A stretch of DNA of 50,470 bases from Streptomyces sp. MBT65 (GTDB taxonomy: Bacteria; Actinomycetota; Actinomycetes; Streptomycetales; Streptomycetaceae): the NCBI RefSeq assembly GCF_016612545.1, contig NZ_JAENRY010000135.1, positions 1 through 50,470 on the forward strand. Direction: 5' to 3'. A model generated the notes under the pieces. That model saw only the letters and a list, made by a program, of their open reading frames with translations, did no database searches and was not told where the DNA came from. The translations under genes were made by a program, and so were the position numbers. This document shows positions 1-7,910 of this stretch, piece after piece (the first letter of the stretch is position 1; each line of letters begins with the position of its first letter).

Positions 1-40
1 ACCCACCGAGTCGGGTGGTGGGTGGGCAAAGGCCGGGGGG

Positions 41-59
41 CTGGGGGCGGAGCCCCCAG
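41..59. repeat. G/C hairpin of a common Streptomyces intergenic repeat
   Basis: Eight-base arms CTGGGGGC and GCCCCCAG enclose a 3-base loop. Elements with this GGGGGC-GCCCCC core are scattered between genes in Streptomyces genomes and probably act as terminators or processing sites. It presumably closes the gene to the left of the window. A second small hairpin (ACCCACC at 1-7, GGTGGGT at 17-23) lies at the very edge. Nothing else is recognisable in 60-168 apart from the fasR upstream region. Confidence 0.5.
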
Positions 60-168
60 GGACGTCGGCCGTAACCCCGGCCACGCCGGCCACGCGCCCC
101 ACGCCGCAAAGGCCCGGCGCAGCCACCCGCACCGCACACCCCCGCCCGGATAAGGCAGTCTTGTCCCC

Positions 169-1374
169 GTGCCCGAACCCGAAACCAGCAGACCCGCAGG
201 CCCCGCGCCCCGCGCCCACTCGCACCCGGCGACTCTGAAGCGGCTGGAGCAGTCGTCCGGGAGTCTCGCCGCCCAGGCCATCGCGCGCATGGACGAGACG
301 CTGTCGTGGTACCGGGCGATGCCACCGGAGAACCGTTCCTGGATCGGACTGGTCGCACAGGCCGGTATCGCCGCCTTCACCGAGTGGTTCCGGCATCCGG
401 ACGCCCCGCAGGCCATCTCCACCGACGTGTTCGGGACCGCGCCCCGCGAACTGACCCGGGCCATCACGCTCCGCCAGACCGTCGAGATGGTGCGCACCAC
501 CATCGAGGTCATGGAGTCCGCCATCGACGAGGTGGCCGCCCCGGGTGACGAGTCCGTGCTGCGCGAGGCCCTGCTCGTGTACGCCCGGGAGATCGCGTTC
601 GCGACCGCCCAGGTGTACGCGCAGGCCGCCGAGGCGCGGGGCGCGTGGGACGCCCGGCTGGAGTCGCTCGTCGTGAACGCCGTACTGAGCGGTGAGGCGG
701 ACGAGGGGGCGGTAAGCCGGGCCGCGGCCCTGGGGTGGAGTTCGCCCGAGCATGTGTGCGTGGTGCTGGGGACCGCGCCGGACGGCGACAGTGAACTGAC
801 CGTCGAGGCGATCCGACGGGCCGCCCGCCACGCCAAGCTCCAGGTGCTGACCGGGGTGCTCGGCGACCGGCTCGTCGTCATCGCCGGTGGCAACGACAAC
901 CCCCTCGCCGTCGCCAAGTCGCTGATCGGCCCTTATGCGGCCGGACCCGTGGTCGCCGGGCCGATCGTGCCCGACCTGCTGGCCGCCACCCGGTCCGCGC
1001 AGGCCGCCGCCGCCGGGCTCAAGGCGTGCTCCGCCTGGCAGGACGCCCCGCGCCCGGTACTGGCGGACGACCTCCTTCCGGAACGCGCGATGGCCGGTGA
1101 CCCGGGCGCGCGGGACCAGTTGGTGGAGGAGATCTACAGACCGCTTGAGGAGGCCGGGTCCGCGCTCCTGGAGACACTCAGTGTCTATCTGGAGCAGGCG
1201 AGTAGCCTCGAAGGTGCCGCGCGGATGCTGTTCGTGCATCCCAACACCGTGCGCTACCGGCTTCGACGTGTGACTGACGTCACCGGCTGGTCGCCATCCG
1301 ATGTACGGTCCGCGTTCACGCTGCGGATCGCGCTGATCCTGGGGCGTCTGGCCGATGGAGATCCCCAGAACTAG
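169..1374 (+). CDS. fasR: FasR, PucR-type activator of fatty acid synthesis genes
   Basis: This 401-residue protein is a PucR-family regulator. The C-terminal helix-turn-helix lies around residues 345-370 and contains FVHPNTVRYRLRRV, the family's typical recognition helix; the N-terminal part is the variable sensor region. In S. coelicolor the gene at this position, directly before fabD, is FasR, which activates the fabD-fabH-acpP-fabF operon. The order here is the same, with an 83-base gap to fabD that holds a TTTTGT/ACAAAA inverted repeat. GTG is taken as the start because it is the first start in an open frame. The family call is firm; the FasR name rests on locus order. Confidence 0.9.
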   Translation: MPEPETSRPAGPAPRAHSHPATLKRLEQSSGSLAAQAIARMDETLSWYRAMPPENRSWIGLVAQAGIAAFTEWFRHPDAPQAISTDVFGTAPRELTRAITLRQTVEMVRTTIEVMESAIDEVAAPGDESVLREALLVYAREIAFATAQVYAQAAEARGAWDARLESLVVNAVLSGEADEGAVSRAAALGWSSPEHVCVVLGTAPDGDSELTVEAIRRAARHAKLQVLTGVLGDRLVVIAGGNDNPLAVAKSLIGPYAAGPVVAGPIVPDLLAATRSAQAAAAGLKACSAWQDAPRPVLADDLLPERAMAGDPGARDQLVEEIYRPLEEAGSALLETLSVYLEQASSLEGAARMLFVHPNTVRYRLRRVTDVTGWSPSDVRSAFTLRIALILGRLADGDPQN

Positions 1375-1376
1375 CC

Positions 1377-1397
1377 TTTTGTCGGGGCTCCACAAAA
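1377..1397. promoter_or_regulatory. Candidate FasR operator before fabD
   Basis: TTTTGT (1377-1382) and ACAAAA (1392-1397) form a perfect 6-base inverted repeat with a 9-base spacer. It begins 2 bases after the fasR stop and lies about 60 bases before fabD. FasR is known to bind an inverted repeat in the fabD upstream region of S. coelicolor; matching it to this site is inference from position and shape. Confidence 0.6.
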
Positions 1398-1457
1398 CCC
1401 CTTCCCGTTCTTCGTCCCTGTCCCCACGGGCGTCCGTGCCCGTCCCCAAGAGAGAGT

Positions 1458-2381
1458 GTGAGAGTGCTCGTACTCGTCGCTCCCGGCCAGGGCGCCCAGA
1501 CGCCCGGCTTCCTGACTCCCTGGCTCGACCTCCCCGGTGTCGAGGACCGTCTGCGTGCCCTCTCGGCCGCCGTCGACCTCGATCTGGTGCACTACGGCAC
1601 GGACGCCGACGCGGACGAGATCCGTGACACCGCGGTCGCCCAGCCGCTCCTCGTCGCCGCCGGACTGGTCTCCGCCGCGGCACTCGGTGACGTGTCACCG
1701 GGCGCGGTCGCCGGTCACAGCGTCGGCGAGATCACCGCCGCCGTCCTCGCGGGCGTCCTGGACGACACGGCCGCCCTGACCCTCGTACGCAAGCGTGGTC
1801 TGGCGATGGCCGAGGCCGCCGCGATCACCGCGACCGGGATGTCCGCGCTGCTCGGCGGCGACCCGGACATCACGATCCCGCACCTGGAGAAGCTGGGCCT
1901 GACCCCGGCGAACGTGAACGGCGCGGGCCAGATCGTGGCCGCCGGCACGCTGGAGCAGCTCGCCGCCCTGGAGGCCGACAAGCCCGAGGGCGTACGGCGG
2001 GTCGTGGCGCTGAAGGTGGCCGGCGCGTTCCACACGCGGCACATGGCCCCGGCGGTCGACACGCTCGCCAAGGCCGCGCAGGAGCTGACCCCGGCCGACC
2101 CGACGATCACGTACGTCTCGAACAAGGACGGCAAGGCCGTCGCCACCGGTGCCGAGGTGCTGGAGCGGCTGGTCGGCCAGGTCGCCAACCCGGTCCGCTG
2201 GGACCTGTGCATGGAGACCTTCCAGGAGCTCGGCGTCACCGCGCTCCTGGAGGTGTGCCCCGGCGGCACCCTGACCGGCCTCGCCAAGCGCGCCCTGCCG
2301 GGCGTGCAGACGCTGGCCCTGAAGACCCCCGACGACCTCGACGCGGCCCGCGAGCTCATCGCCGAGCACGCCAACGCCTGA
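1458..2381 (+). CDS. fabD: Malonyl-CoA:ACP transacylase FabD
   Basis: FabD moves the malonyl group from CoA to acyl carrier protein, supplying extender units for type II fatty acid synthesis in the cytoplasm. The 307 residues match the family length. The oxyanion motif GQGAQ is at residues 10-14, the nucleophile Ser88 sits in GHSVGE, and the catalytic His lies in GAFHTRHM. The GTG start is preceded by AGAGAG. It is the first gene of the fab operon; fabH follows after 17 bases. Streptomyces FabD often also loads polyketide carrier proteins, which the sequence alone cannot show. Confidence 0.96.
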   Translation: MRVLVLVAPGQGAQTPGFLTPWLDLPGVEDRLRALSAAVDLDLVHYGTDADADEIRDTAVAQPLLVAAGLVSAAALGDVSPGAVAGHSVGEITAAVLAGVLDDTAALTLVRKRGLAMAEAAAITATGMSALLGGDPDITIPHLEKLGLTPANVNGAGQIVAAGTLEQLAALEADKPEGVRRVVALKVAGAFHTRHMAPAVDTLAKAAQELTPADPTITYVSNKDGKAVATGAEVLERLVGQVANPVRWDLCMETFQELGVTALLEVCPGGTLTGLAKRALPGVQTLALKTPDDLDAARELIAEHANA

Positions 2382-2398
2382 AGAAGGAGCCGTAGGAA

Positions 2399-3397
2399 AT
2401 GTCGACGAAGATCAAGCCGAGCAAGGGCGCACCGTACGCGCGCATCCTCGGCGTGGGCGGCTACCGTCCGGTCCGGGTGGTGCCGAACGAGGTGATCCTG
2501 GAGACGATCGACTCGTCGGACGAGTGGATCCGCTCCCGTTCGGGCATCGAGACCCGGCACTGGGCGAACGACGAGGAGACCGTCGCCGCGATGTCCATCG
2601 AGGCGTCGGGCAAGGCGATCGCGGACGCGGGCATCTCCGTCGAGCAGATCGGCGGCGTGATCGTGTCCACGGTCTCGCACTTCAAGCAGACCCCGGCCGT
2701 CGCGACGGAGATCGCGGACAAGCTGGGCACGAACAAGGCCGCCGCGTTCGACATCTCGGCGGGCTGCGCGGGCTTCGGCTACGGCCTGACCCTCGCCAAG
2801 GGCATGGTCGTCGAGGGCAGCGCCGAGTACGTGCTGGTCATCGGCGTGGAGCGGCTGTCCGACCTGACCGACCTGGAGGACCGCGCGACGGCCTTCCTGT
2901 TCGGTGACGGCGCGGGCGCGGTCGTGGTGGGCCCCTCGACGGAGCCGCACATCGGCCCGACCGTGTGGGGTTCGGAGGGCGACAAGTCCGACACCATCAA
3001 GCAGACCGTGCCGTGGACCGAGTACGACTCCACGGGCAAGTTCCCTGCGATCACGCAGGAGGGCCAGGCGGTGTTCCGCTGGGCCGTGTTCGAGATGGCG
3101 AAGGTCGCCCAGCAGGCGCTGGACGCGGCCGGGATCACCCCGGACGACCTGGATGTCTTCATTCCCCACCAGGCCAACGAGCGGATCATCGACTCGATGG
3201 TGAAGACGCTGAAACTGCCGGAGCACGTCACGGTCGCGCGTGACGTACGCACCACCGGCAACACCTCGGCCGCCTCGATTCCGCTCGCTATGGAGCGGCT
3301 TCTGGCGACCGGCGAGGCGAAGAGCGGCGACACCGCGCTCGTCATCGGCTTCGGGGCGGGTCTTGTGTACGCCGCGACGGTCGTTACCCTCCCCTAG
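2399..3397 (+). CDS. fabH: Beta-ketoacyl-ACP synthase III FabH
   Basis: FabH starts fatty acid chains by condensing an acyl-CoA primer with malonyl-ACP; in Streptomyces branched primers are common. The 332 residues carry the full Cys-His-Asn triad: Cys123 in SAGCAGFGYG, His in IPHQANERI and Asn in GNTSAAS. The ATG start follows GAAGGAGC at a normal distance, 17 bases after fabD, so the two are probably cotranscribed. Nothing is truncated or unusual. Confidence 0.96.
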   Translation: MSTKIKPSKGAPYARILGVGGYRPVRVVPNEVILETIDSSDEWIRSRSGIETRHWANDEETVAAMSIEASGKAIADAGISVEQIGGVIVSTVSHFKQTPAVATEIADKLGTNKAAAFDISAGCAGFGYGLTLAKGMVVEGSAEYVLVIGVERLSDLTDLEDRATAFLFGDGAGAVVVGPSTEPHIGPTVWGSEGDKSDTIKQTVPWTEYDSTGKFPAITQEGQAVFRWAVFEMAKVAQQALDAAGITPDDLDVFIPHQANERIIDSMVKTLKLPEHVTVARDVRTTGNTSAASIPLAMERLLATGEAKSGDTALVIGFGAGLVYAATVVTLP

Positions 3398-3480
3398 GCA
3401 CTCCGTGCCGGATCATCATCGGATCCGGTGCCGGAGAAGCACTGCCACACCCTCTGGATCACAAAGAAGGAGCGCCTGAC

Positions 3481-3729
3481 ATGGCCGCCACTCAGGAAGA
3501 GATCGTCGCCGGTCTCGCCGACATCGTGAACGAGATCGCCGGCATCCCGGTTGAGGACGTCCAGCTGGACAAGTCCTTCACCGACGACCTGGACGTCGAC
3601 TCGCTGTCCATGGTCGAGGTCGTCGTCGCCGCCGAAGAGCGCTTCGACGTCAAGATCCCCGACGAGGACGTCAAGAACCTCAAGACGGTCGGCGACGCGA
3701 CCGACTACATCCTCAAGAACCAGGGCTGA
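3481..3729 (+). CDS. acpP: Acyl carrier protein AcpP
   Basis: This 82-residue acidic protein carries growing acyl chains on a phosphopantetheine arm attached to Ser41 in DVDSLSMVEV, the canonical ACP site. Helices and acidic residues follow the fatty acid ACP pattern. AAGGAG precedes the ATG. An 83-base gap separates it from fabH and a 115-base gap from fabF, longer than the fabD-fabH spacing, which leaves room for extra ribosome loading or promoter elements because ACP is needed in large amounts. Confidence 0.96.
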   Translation: MAATQEEIVAGLADIVNEIAGIPVEDVQLDKSFTDDLDVDSLSMVEVVVAAEERFDVKIPDEDVKNLKTVGDATDYILKNQG

Positions 3730-3844
3730 GCCACCTCGTAGGCCCGGACCACCCGGTCCGAGCCACGTCGTAGGCCCGGCTGCATGGCCCCGCCACCCGG
3801 CGGTGGCGCCGCTTAATCCTCGTACCGTTGGAGAGAGAATTCCC

Positions 3845-5116
3845 GTGAGCCCGACCAATCGCACCGTGGTCGTCACCGGTATCGGCGCAACCACACCGCT
3901 GGGTGGCGACGCAGCCTCGACCTGGGAGGGTCTGATCGCCGGCAAGTCCGGTGTGAAGCCCCTGGAGCAGGAGTGGGCCGCCGAGCAGGCGGTCCGTATC
4001 GCCGCGCCGGCCGCCGTGGACCCCTCCGAGGTCATCCCGCGTCCGCAGGCCCGCCGGCTGGACCGCTCGGCGCAGTTCGCGCTGATCGCGGCCAAGGAGG
4101 CCTGGGCGGACGCCGGTTTCACCGACAAGGCCGGTGACGACGCCTCCGTCGACCCCGACCGGCTCGGCACCGTCATCGCCTCCGGCATCGGCGGTGTGAC
4201 GACCCTGCTCGACCAGTACGACGTGCTGAAGGAGAAGGGCGTCCGCCGCGTCTCCCCGCACACCGTCCCCATGCTGATGCCGAACGGCCCGTCCGCCAAC
4301 GTGGGGCTGCTCGTCGGCGCCCGCGCGGGTGTGCACACGCCGGTCTCCGCCTGCGCGTCGGGCGCCGAGGCCATCGGCTACGCCATCGAGATGATCCGCA
4401 CCGGCCGCGCCGACGTCGTCGTCGCGGGTGGCACGGAGGCGGCCATCCACCCGCTGCCCATCGCCGCGTTCGGCAACATGATGGCGATGTCCAAGAACAA
4501 CGACGACCCGCAAGGCGCCTCGCGTCCCTACGACACCGCCCGCGACGGCTTCGTCCTCGGCGAGGGCGCCGGTGTCCTGGTCCTGGAGTCCGCCGAGCAC
4601 GCCGCGAAGCGCGGTGCCCGGGTGTACGCCGAGGCGGTCGGGCAGGGCATCTCCGCCGACGGCCACGACATCGTGCAGCCGGAGCCGGAGGGGCGCGGCA
4701 TCTCGCAGGCCCTGCGGAACCTGATGGACAACACCGATCTGGACGCGGCGGAGATCGTGCACGTGAACGCGCACGCGACGTCGACGCCGGCGGGTGACGT
4801 GGCCGAACTGAAGGCGCTGCGCAAGGTGTTCGGCGACGACACGGACCACATGGCGGTCTCCGCGACCAAGTCGATGACCGGTCACCTGCTGGGTGGCGCG
4901 GGCGGCGTCGAGTCGGTCGCGACCGTCCTCGCGCTCTACAACCGCATCGCCCCGCCGACCATCAACGTCGAGAACCTCGACCCGGAGGCGGAGGCCAACG
5001 CGGACGTCGTCCGCGGCGAGGCCCGCAAGCTGCCGGTCGAGGGCCGTATCGCCGCCCTGAACGACTCGTTCGGGTTCGGTGGGCACAACGTGGTGCTGGC
5101 GTTCCGGACGGTCTGA
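3845..5116 (+). CDS. fabF: Beta-ketoacyl-ACP synthase II FabF
   Basis: FabF elongates acyl-ACP chains by decarboxylative condensation with malonyl-ACP. The 423-residue protein has Cys170 in PVSACASG, His in HVNAHATSTP and a second His in TGHLLGGAGG, the Cys-His-His triad of elongating synthases. I chose GTG 3845 because GGAGAGA lies at the right distance and the protein then begins with the family's TNRTVVVTGIG strand; longer upstream readings run through acpP in another frame. It is the last gene of the fab operon and is followed by a strong hairpin. Confidence 0.95.
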   Translation: MSPTNRTVVVTGIGATTPLGGDAASTWEGLIAGKSGVKPLEQEWAAEQAVRIAAPAAVDPSEVIPRPQARRLDRSAQFALIAAKEAWADAGFTDKAGDDASVDPDRLGTVIASGIGGVTTLLDQYDVLKEKGVRRVSPHTVPMLMPNGPSANVGLLVGARAGVHTPVSACASGAEAIGYAIEMIRTGRADVVVAGGTEAAIHPLPIAAFGNMMAMSKNNDDPQGASRPYDTARDGFVLGEGAGVLVLESAEHAAKRGARVYAEAVGQGISADGHDIVQPEPEGRGISQALRNLMDNTDLDAAEIVHVNAHATSTPAGDVAELKALRKVFGDDTDHMAVSATKSMTGHLLGGAGGVESVATVLALYNRIAPPTINVENLDPEAEANADVVRGEARKLPVEGRIAALNDSFGFGGHNVVLAFRTV

Positions 5117-5135
5117 GAATTGTCCGTACGACGCT

Positions 5136-5167
5136 GAAGGGCCCCCACCGGCTGGTGGGGGCCCTTC
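5136..5167. terminator. Terminator between fabF and the DUF3145 gene
   Basis: A perfect 14-base stem (5136-5149 with 5154-5167) closes a 4-base loop 19 bases after fabF. The gene on the other strand ends at 5189, so the hairpin can serve both converging transcripts. There is no long T run, as is usual in Streptomyces. Confidence 0.85.
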
Positions 5168-5188
5168 GCGTGTCCTCGGGTCCGGAAC

Positions 5189-5683
5189 TCAGACCACCTG
5201 GTGCAGCCAGCGCACCGGCGCGCCCTCGCCCGCGTATCGGAACGGCTCCAGCTCGTCGTCCCACGGCTTGCCCAGGAGCTTGGCGATCTCCGACTCCAGG
5301 TCGGTCTCGCCCTGTTGAGACCTCGTCAGGGCCGCGCGGAGGCGGTCCTCCGGGATCAGGATGTCGCCGTGGATGCCGGTGACGGCGTGGAAGATGCCGA
5401 GTTCGGGGGTGCAGCTGTAGCGCTCGCCCTCGGCGGTGGGGCAGGGCTCCGCGGTGACCTCGAAGCGGAGGAGGTGCCAACCGCGCAGCGCGGACGCCAG
5501 TTTGGAGGCGGTGCCCACCTCGGCCTGCCAGGAGAATTCGGAGCGCCATGTTCCGGGCGCGGCGGGCTGTCGGATCCAGTCGAGGCTGACGCGTGTGCCG
5601 AGCACCCCGGCGACGGCCCACTCGACGTGCGGGCACAGCGCGCGCGGCGCGGAGTGCACGTACAGAACTCCACGTGTCGTCAC
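5189..5683 (-). CDS. DUF3145 domain protein
   Basis: With the GTG at 5683 this is 164 residues, the usual length of the DUF3145 family, starting TTRGVLYVHSAPRALCPH. The family is conserved in actinobacteria and sits beside fabF in Streptomyces; its function is unknown. A longer frame runs on upstream to about 5863 but adds residues not seen in the family. It converges on the fab operon across the 5136-5167 terminator. No signal peptide or membrane segment is seen. Confidence 0.85.
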   Translation of the reverse strand: MTTRGVLYVHSAPRALCPHVEWAVAGVLGTRVSLDWIRQPAAPGTWRSEFSWQAEVGTASKLASALRGWHLLRFEVTAEPCPTAEGERYSCTPELGIFHAVTGIHGDILIPEDRLRAALTRSQQGETDLESEIAKLLGKPWDDELEPFRYAGEGAPVRWLHQVV

Positions 5684-5931
5684 CGGGACCTCCGGACAGA
5701 GCGGGGCATCTTGCAGACTGGCGAACGGCGGCGGCAGGGCAGCCACGTTGAGGGCGAGGCTACCGTGCGGCGGCGCGCGGAGTGTGACGTACCGTCCGTC
5801 CCGCCACCAGGAAACGCCGCCATTCACCCATGGGGACGCTTGTACGGGGGTGTGGCGTTGCATCGCACAGGTGCGGGAACCATGGCGCGTTGTTATGGGT
5901 TGAGACCGTTATGGAGGGGATGGGTCTCAAC

Positions 5932-6831
5932 ATGCGAATCCGACGTCTTCGTTCACGGGCCGCGCTCGCCGTCGTCACGGCGGCCGTGCTGGGCGCGGCC
6001 GGCTGCGACGGGGGCGGGGGTGCGTCCTCCGGCGCCCACAGCAAGAGCGGTACGGCGGCCAAGGCGAAGCCCGCCCCGCTGTGGGACTCCAGTCCGTCCT
6101 CGGTGGCGGCGGTCGGCGACTCCATCACCCGCGGTTTCGACGCCTGTACGGTCCTGTCGGACTGCCCGGAGGTGTCCTGGGCGACGGGCAGTTCGGCCGA
6201 GGTCGACAGTCTCGCCGTACGGCTGCTGGGGAGGACGGGCGCGGCGGAGCGCAGTTGGAACTACGCGGAGACCGGGGCGCGGATGGCCGACCTGCCCGCG
6301 CAGATGACTCAGGCGGCGGCCCGCAGGCCGCAGTTGGTCACGGTGATGGTCGGCGCCAACGACGCCTGCCGGGCCTCGGCCTCGGCGATGACCTCCGTGG
6401 CCGACTTCCGCACCGGGTTCGAGGAGTCGCTGAGGACACTGCGCCGGGCACTGCCGAAGACGCAGGTCTACGTCGCGAGCGTGCCGAACCTCAAGCGGCT
6501 CTGGTCGCAGGGGCGGACGAACCCGCTGGGCAAGGAGATCTGGAAGCTGGGCATCTGCCCCTCGATGCTGGCCGACGCGGACGCCCTGGACTCGGCGGCG
6601 ACCGAGCGGCGGGACACGGTGCAGGACCGGGTCGAGGCGTACAACAAGGTGCTGGAGCAGGTGTGCGCGACGGACGAGCGGTGCCGCTTCGACGGCGGCG
6701 CGGTCTACGACTACCGCTTCGGCACGGACCAGTTGAGCCACTGGGACTGGTTCCACCCGAGCACGAACGGCCAGGCCCGGCTCGCCGAGATCGCCTACCG
6801 GCGCGTCGTCGCGCGCACGCCCGTGACCTAG
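5932..6831 (+). CDS. Secreted SGNH/GDSL-type hydrolase lipoprotein
   Basis: The product is an esterase or lipase of the SGNH fold. From ATG 5932 it has 299 residues: an Arg-rich start, a hydrophobic stretch and a lipobox-like AAGC at Cys25. The SGNH blocks are present in order: GDS with Ser64 in VAAVGDSITRG, a Gly in NYAETGARM, VGANDAC (block III Asn) and DWFHPSTNGQ with the Asp-His pair. GGAGGGG at 5913-5919 precedes the chosen start; ATG 5911 and 5920 are in the same frame and would only lengthen the n-region. The substrate is not predictable. galM follows after 10 bases, so cotranscription is likely. Confidence 0.85.
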   Translation: MRIRRLRSRAALAVVTAAVLGAAGCDGGGGASSGAHSKSGTAAKAKPAPLWDSSPSSVAAVGDSITRGFDACTVLSDCPEVSWATGSSAEVDSLAVRLLGRTGAAERSWNYAETGARMADLPAQMTQAAARRPQLVTVMVGANDACRASASAMTSVADFRTGFEESLRTLRRALPKTQVYVASVPNLKRLWSQGRTNPLGKEIWKLGICPSMLADADALDSAATERRDTVQDRVEAYNKVLEQVCATDERCRFDGGAVYDYRFGTDQLSHWDWFHPSTNGQARLAEIAYRRVVARTPVT

Positions 6832-6841
6832 GGTTTCCCTC

Positions 6842-7822
6842 ATGAGCGAACTTTTCGGCACCCTTCCCGACGGCACGCCCGTGCACCGCTGGACCCTGGA
6901 GCGGGCCGGTGTGCGGGTGCGGGTGCTGTCGTACGGCGGGATCGTGCAGTCGGTGGAGGTGCCGGACCGGGCGGGGCACACGGCGGACGTGGTGCTCGGG
7001 TTCGCGGATCTGGACGGCTATCTCGCGCACCCGGAGCCGTATCTCGGCGCTCTGGTGGGGCGGTACGCGAACCGGATCGCGGGCGGCCGTTTCCCGCTGG
7101 AGGGCGTCACGTACGCGTTGGCGCGGAACAACGAACCGAACTCGCTGCACGGCGGCGAGCGCGGTTTCGACAAGCGGGTGTGGGACGTCGAGCCGGTCGA
7201 GCACGGGCTGCGGCTGAGCCGGGTCAGCGCGCACGGCGAGGAGGGTTTTCCGGGGCGGCTGGTTGTGTCGGCGACGTACACGCTGGACGCGTCGGGCGCG
7301 CTGCACATCGCCTACGAGGCGACGACGGACGCGCCGACCGTCGTGAACCTCACCAACCACAGCTACTTCGACCTGAGCGGCGCGGGCAGCTCCGGCGGCC
7401 CGGGCGGTCATGAACTGCGTCTCGCCGCCTCGCGGTTCACCCCCGTCGACGCCGACCTGATCCCGACCGGCACGCTCGACGAGGTGACGGGCACGCGCTT
7501 CGACTTCCGCGAGGCGCGGAAGGTGGGCTCCGGCTACGACCACAACTTCGTGCTCGACAAGGGCCTGACCCCGGCCCCGGTCGAGATCGCCGAGCTGTAC
7601 GACCCGGCGTCCGGGCGGGTGCTGACGGTGGCGACGACCGAGCCCGGCATCCAGCTCTACACCGGTGAGCATCTGGGCGAGCCGTTCGGCCCGGGGGCCG
7701 GGATCGCCCTGGAGACCCAGCACTTCCCGGACTCCCCGAACCGCCCGGAGTTCCCGAGCACGGAGCTGCGCCCGGGCGCGAGCTACCGCTCGGAGACGGT
7801 GTACGGCTTCTCGGCCCGCTGA
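6842..7822 (+). CDS. galM: Aldose 1-epimerase (mutarotase), cytoplasmic
   Basis: Mutarotase interconverts alpha and beta anomers of aldoses. The 326 residues include GRYANRI, NSLHGG, the His of NHSYFDLSG and the acidic end LETQHFPDSPN typical of GalM. There is no export signal, so this copy acts in the cytoplasm. A second, Tat-exported paralogue at 28266-29420 shares its start (LFGT-L-DG-VHRW-LE) closely. It lies 10 bases after the SGNH hydrolase gene and ends at a bidirectional hairpin. Confidence 0.92.
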   Translation: MSELFGTLPDGTPVHRWTLERAGVRVRVLSYGGIVQSVEVPDRAGHTADVVLGFADLDGYLAHPEPYLGALVGRYANRIAGGRFPLEGVTYALARNNEPNSLHGGERGFDKRVWDVEPVEHGLRLSRVSAHGEEGFPGRLVVSATYTLDASGALHIAYEATTDAPTVVNLTNHSYFDLSGAGSSGGPGGHELRLAASRFTPVDADLIPTGTLDEVTGTRFDFREARKVGSGYDHNFVLDKGLTPAPVEIAELYDPASGRVLTVATTEPGIQLYTGEHLGEPFGPGAGIALETQHFPDSPNRPEFPSTELRPGASYRSETVYGFSAR

Positions 7823-7850
7823 GCCGATCGTGCTGACGCGGGCATGAATG

Positions 7851-7886
7851 AGCCCCGGTCCAGGGGTCAGGTCCCGGACCGGGGCT
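7851..7886. terminator. Bidirectional terminator between galM and the GH3 gene
   Basis: Perfect 11-base arms AGCCCCGGTCC (7851-7861) and GGACCGGGGCT (7876-7886) with a 14-base loop, placed between two converging genes. Confidence 0.75.
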
Positions 7887-7910
7887 GTCTGAGGGGGACG
7901 GCATCCCGGA

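Noticed and set aside
1..23. A second fold-back artefact at the left end
   Set aside because: The hairpin arms are only 7 bases and no coding frame is disturbed, so chance or a normal terminator explains it.
1458..5116. Polyketide synthase genes
   Set aside because: FabD, FabH, AcpP and FabF lengths, motifs and order, plus FasR upstream, identify the primary fatty acid operon.
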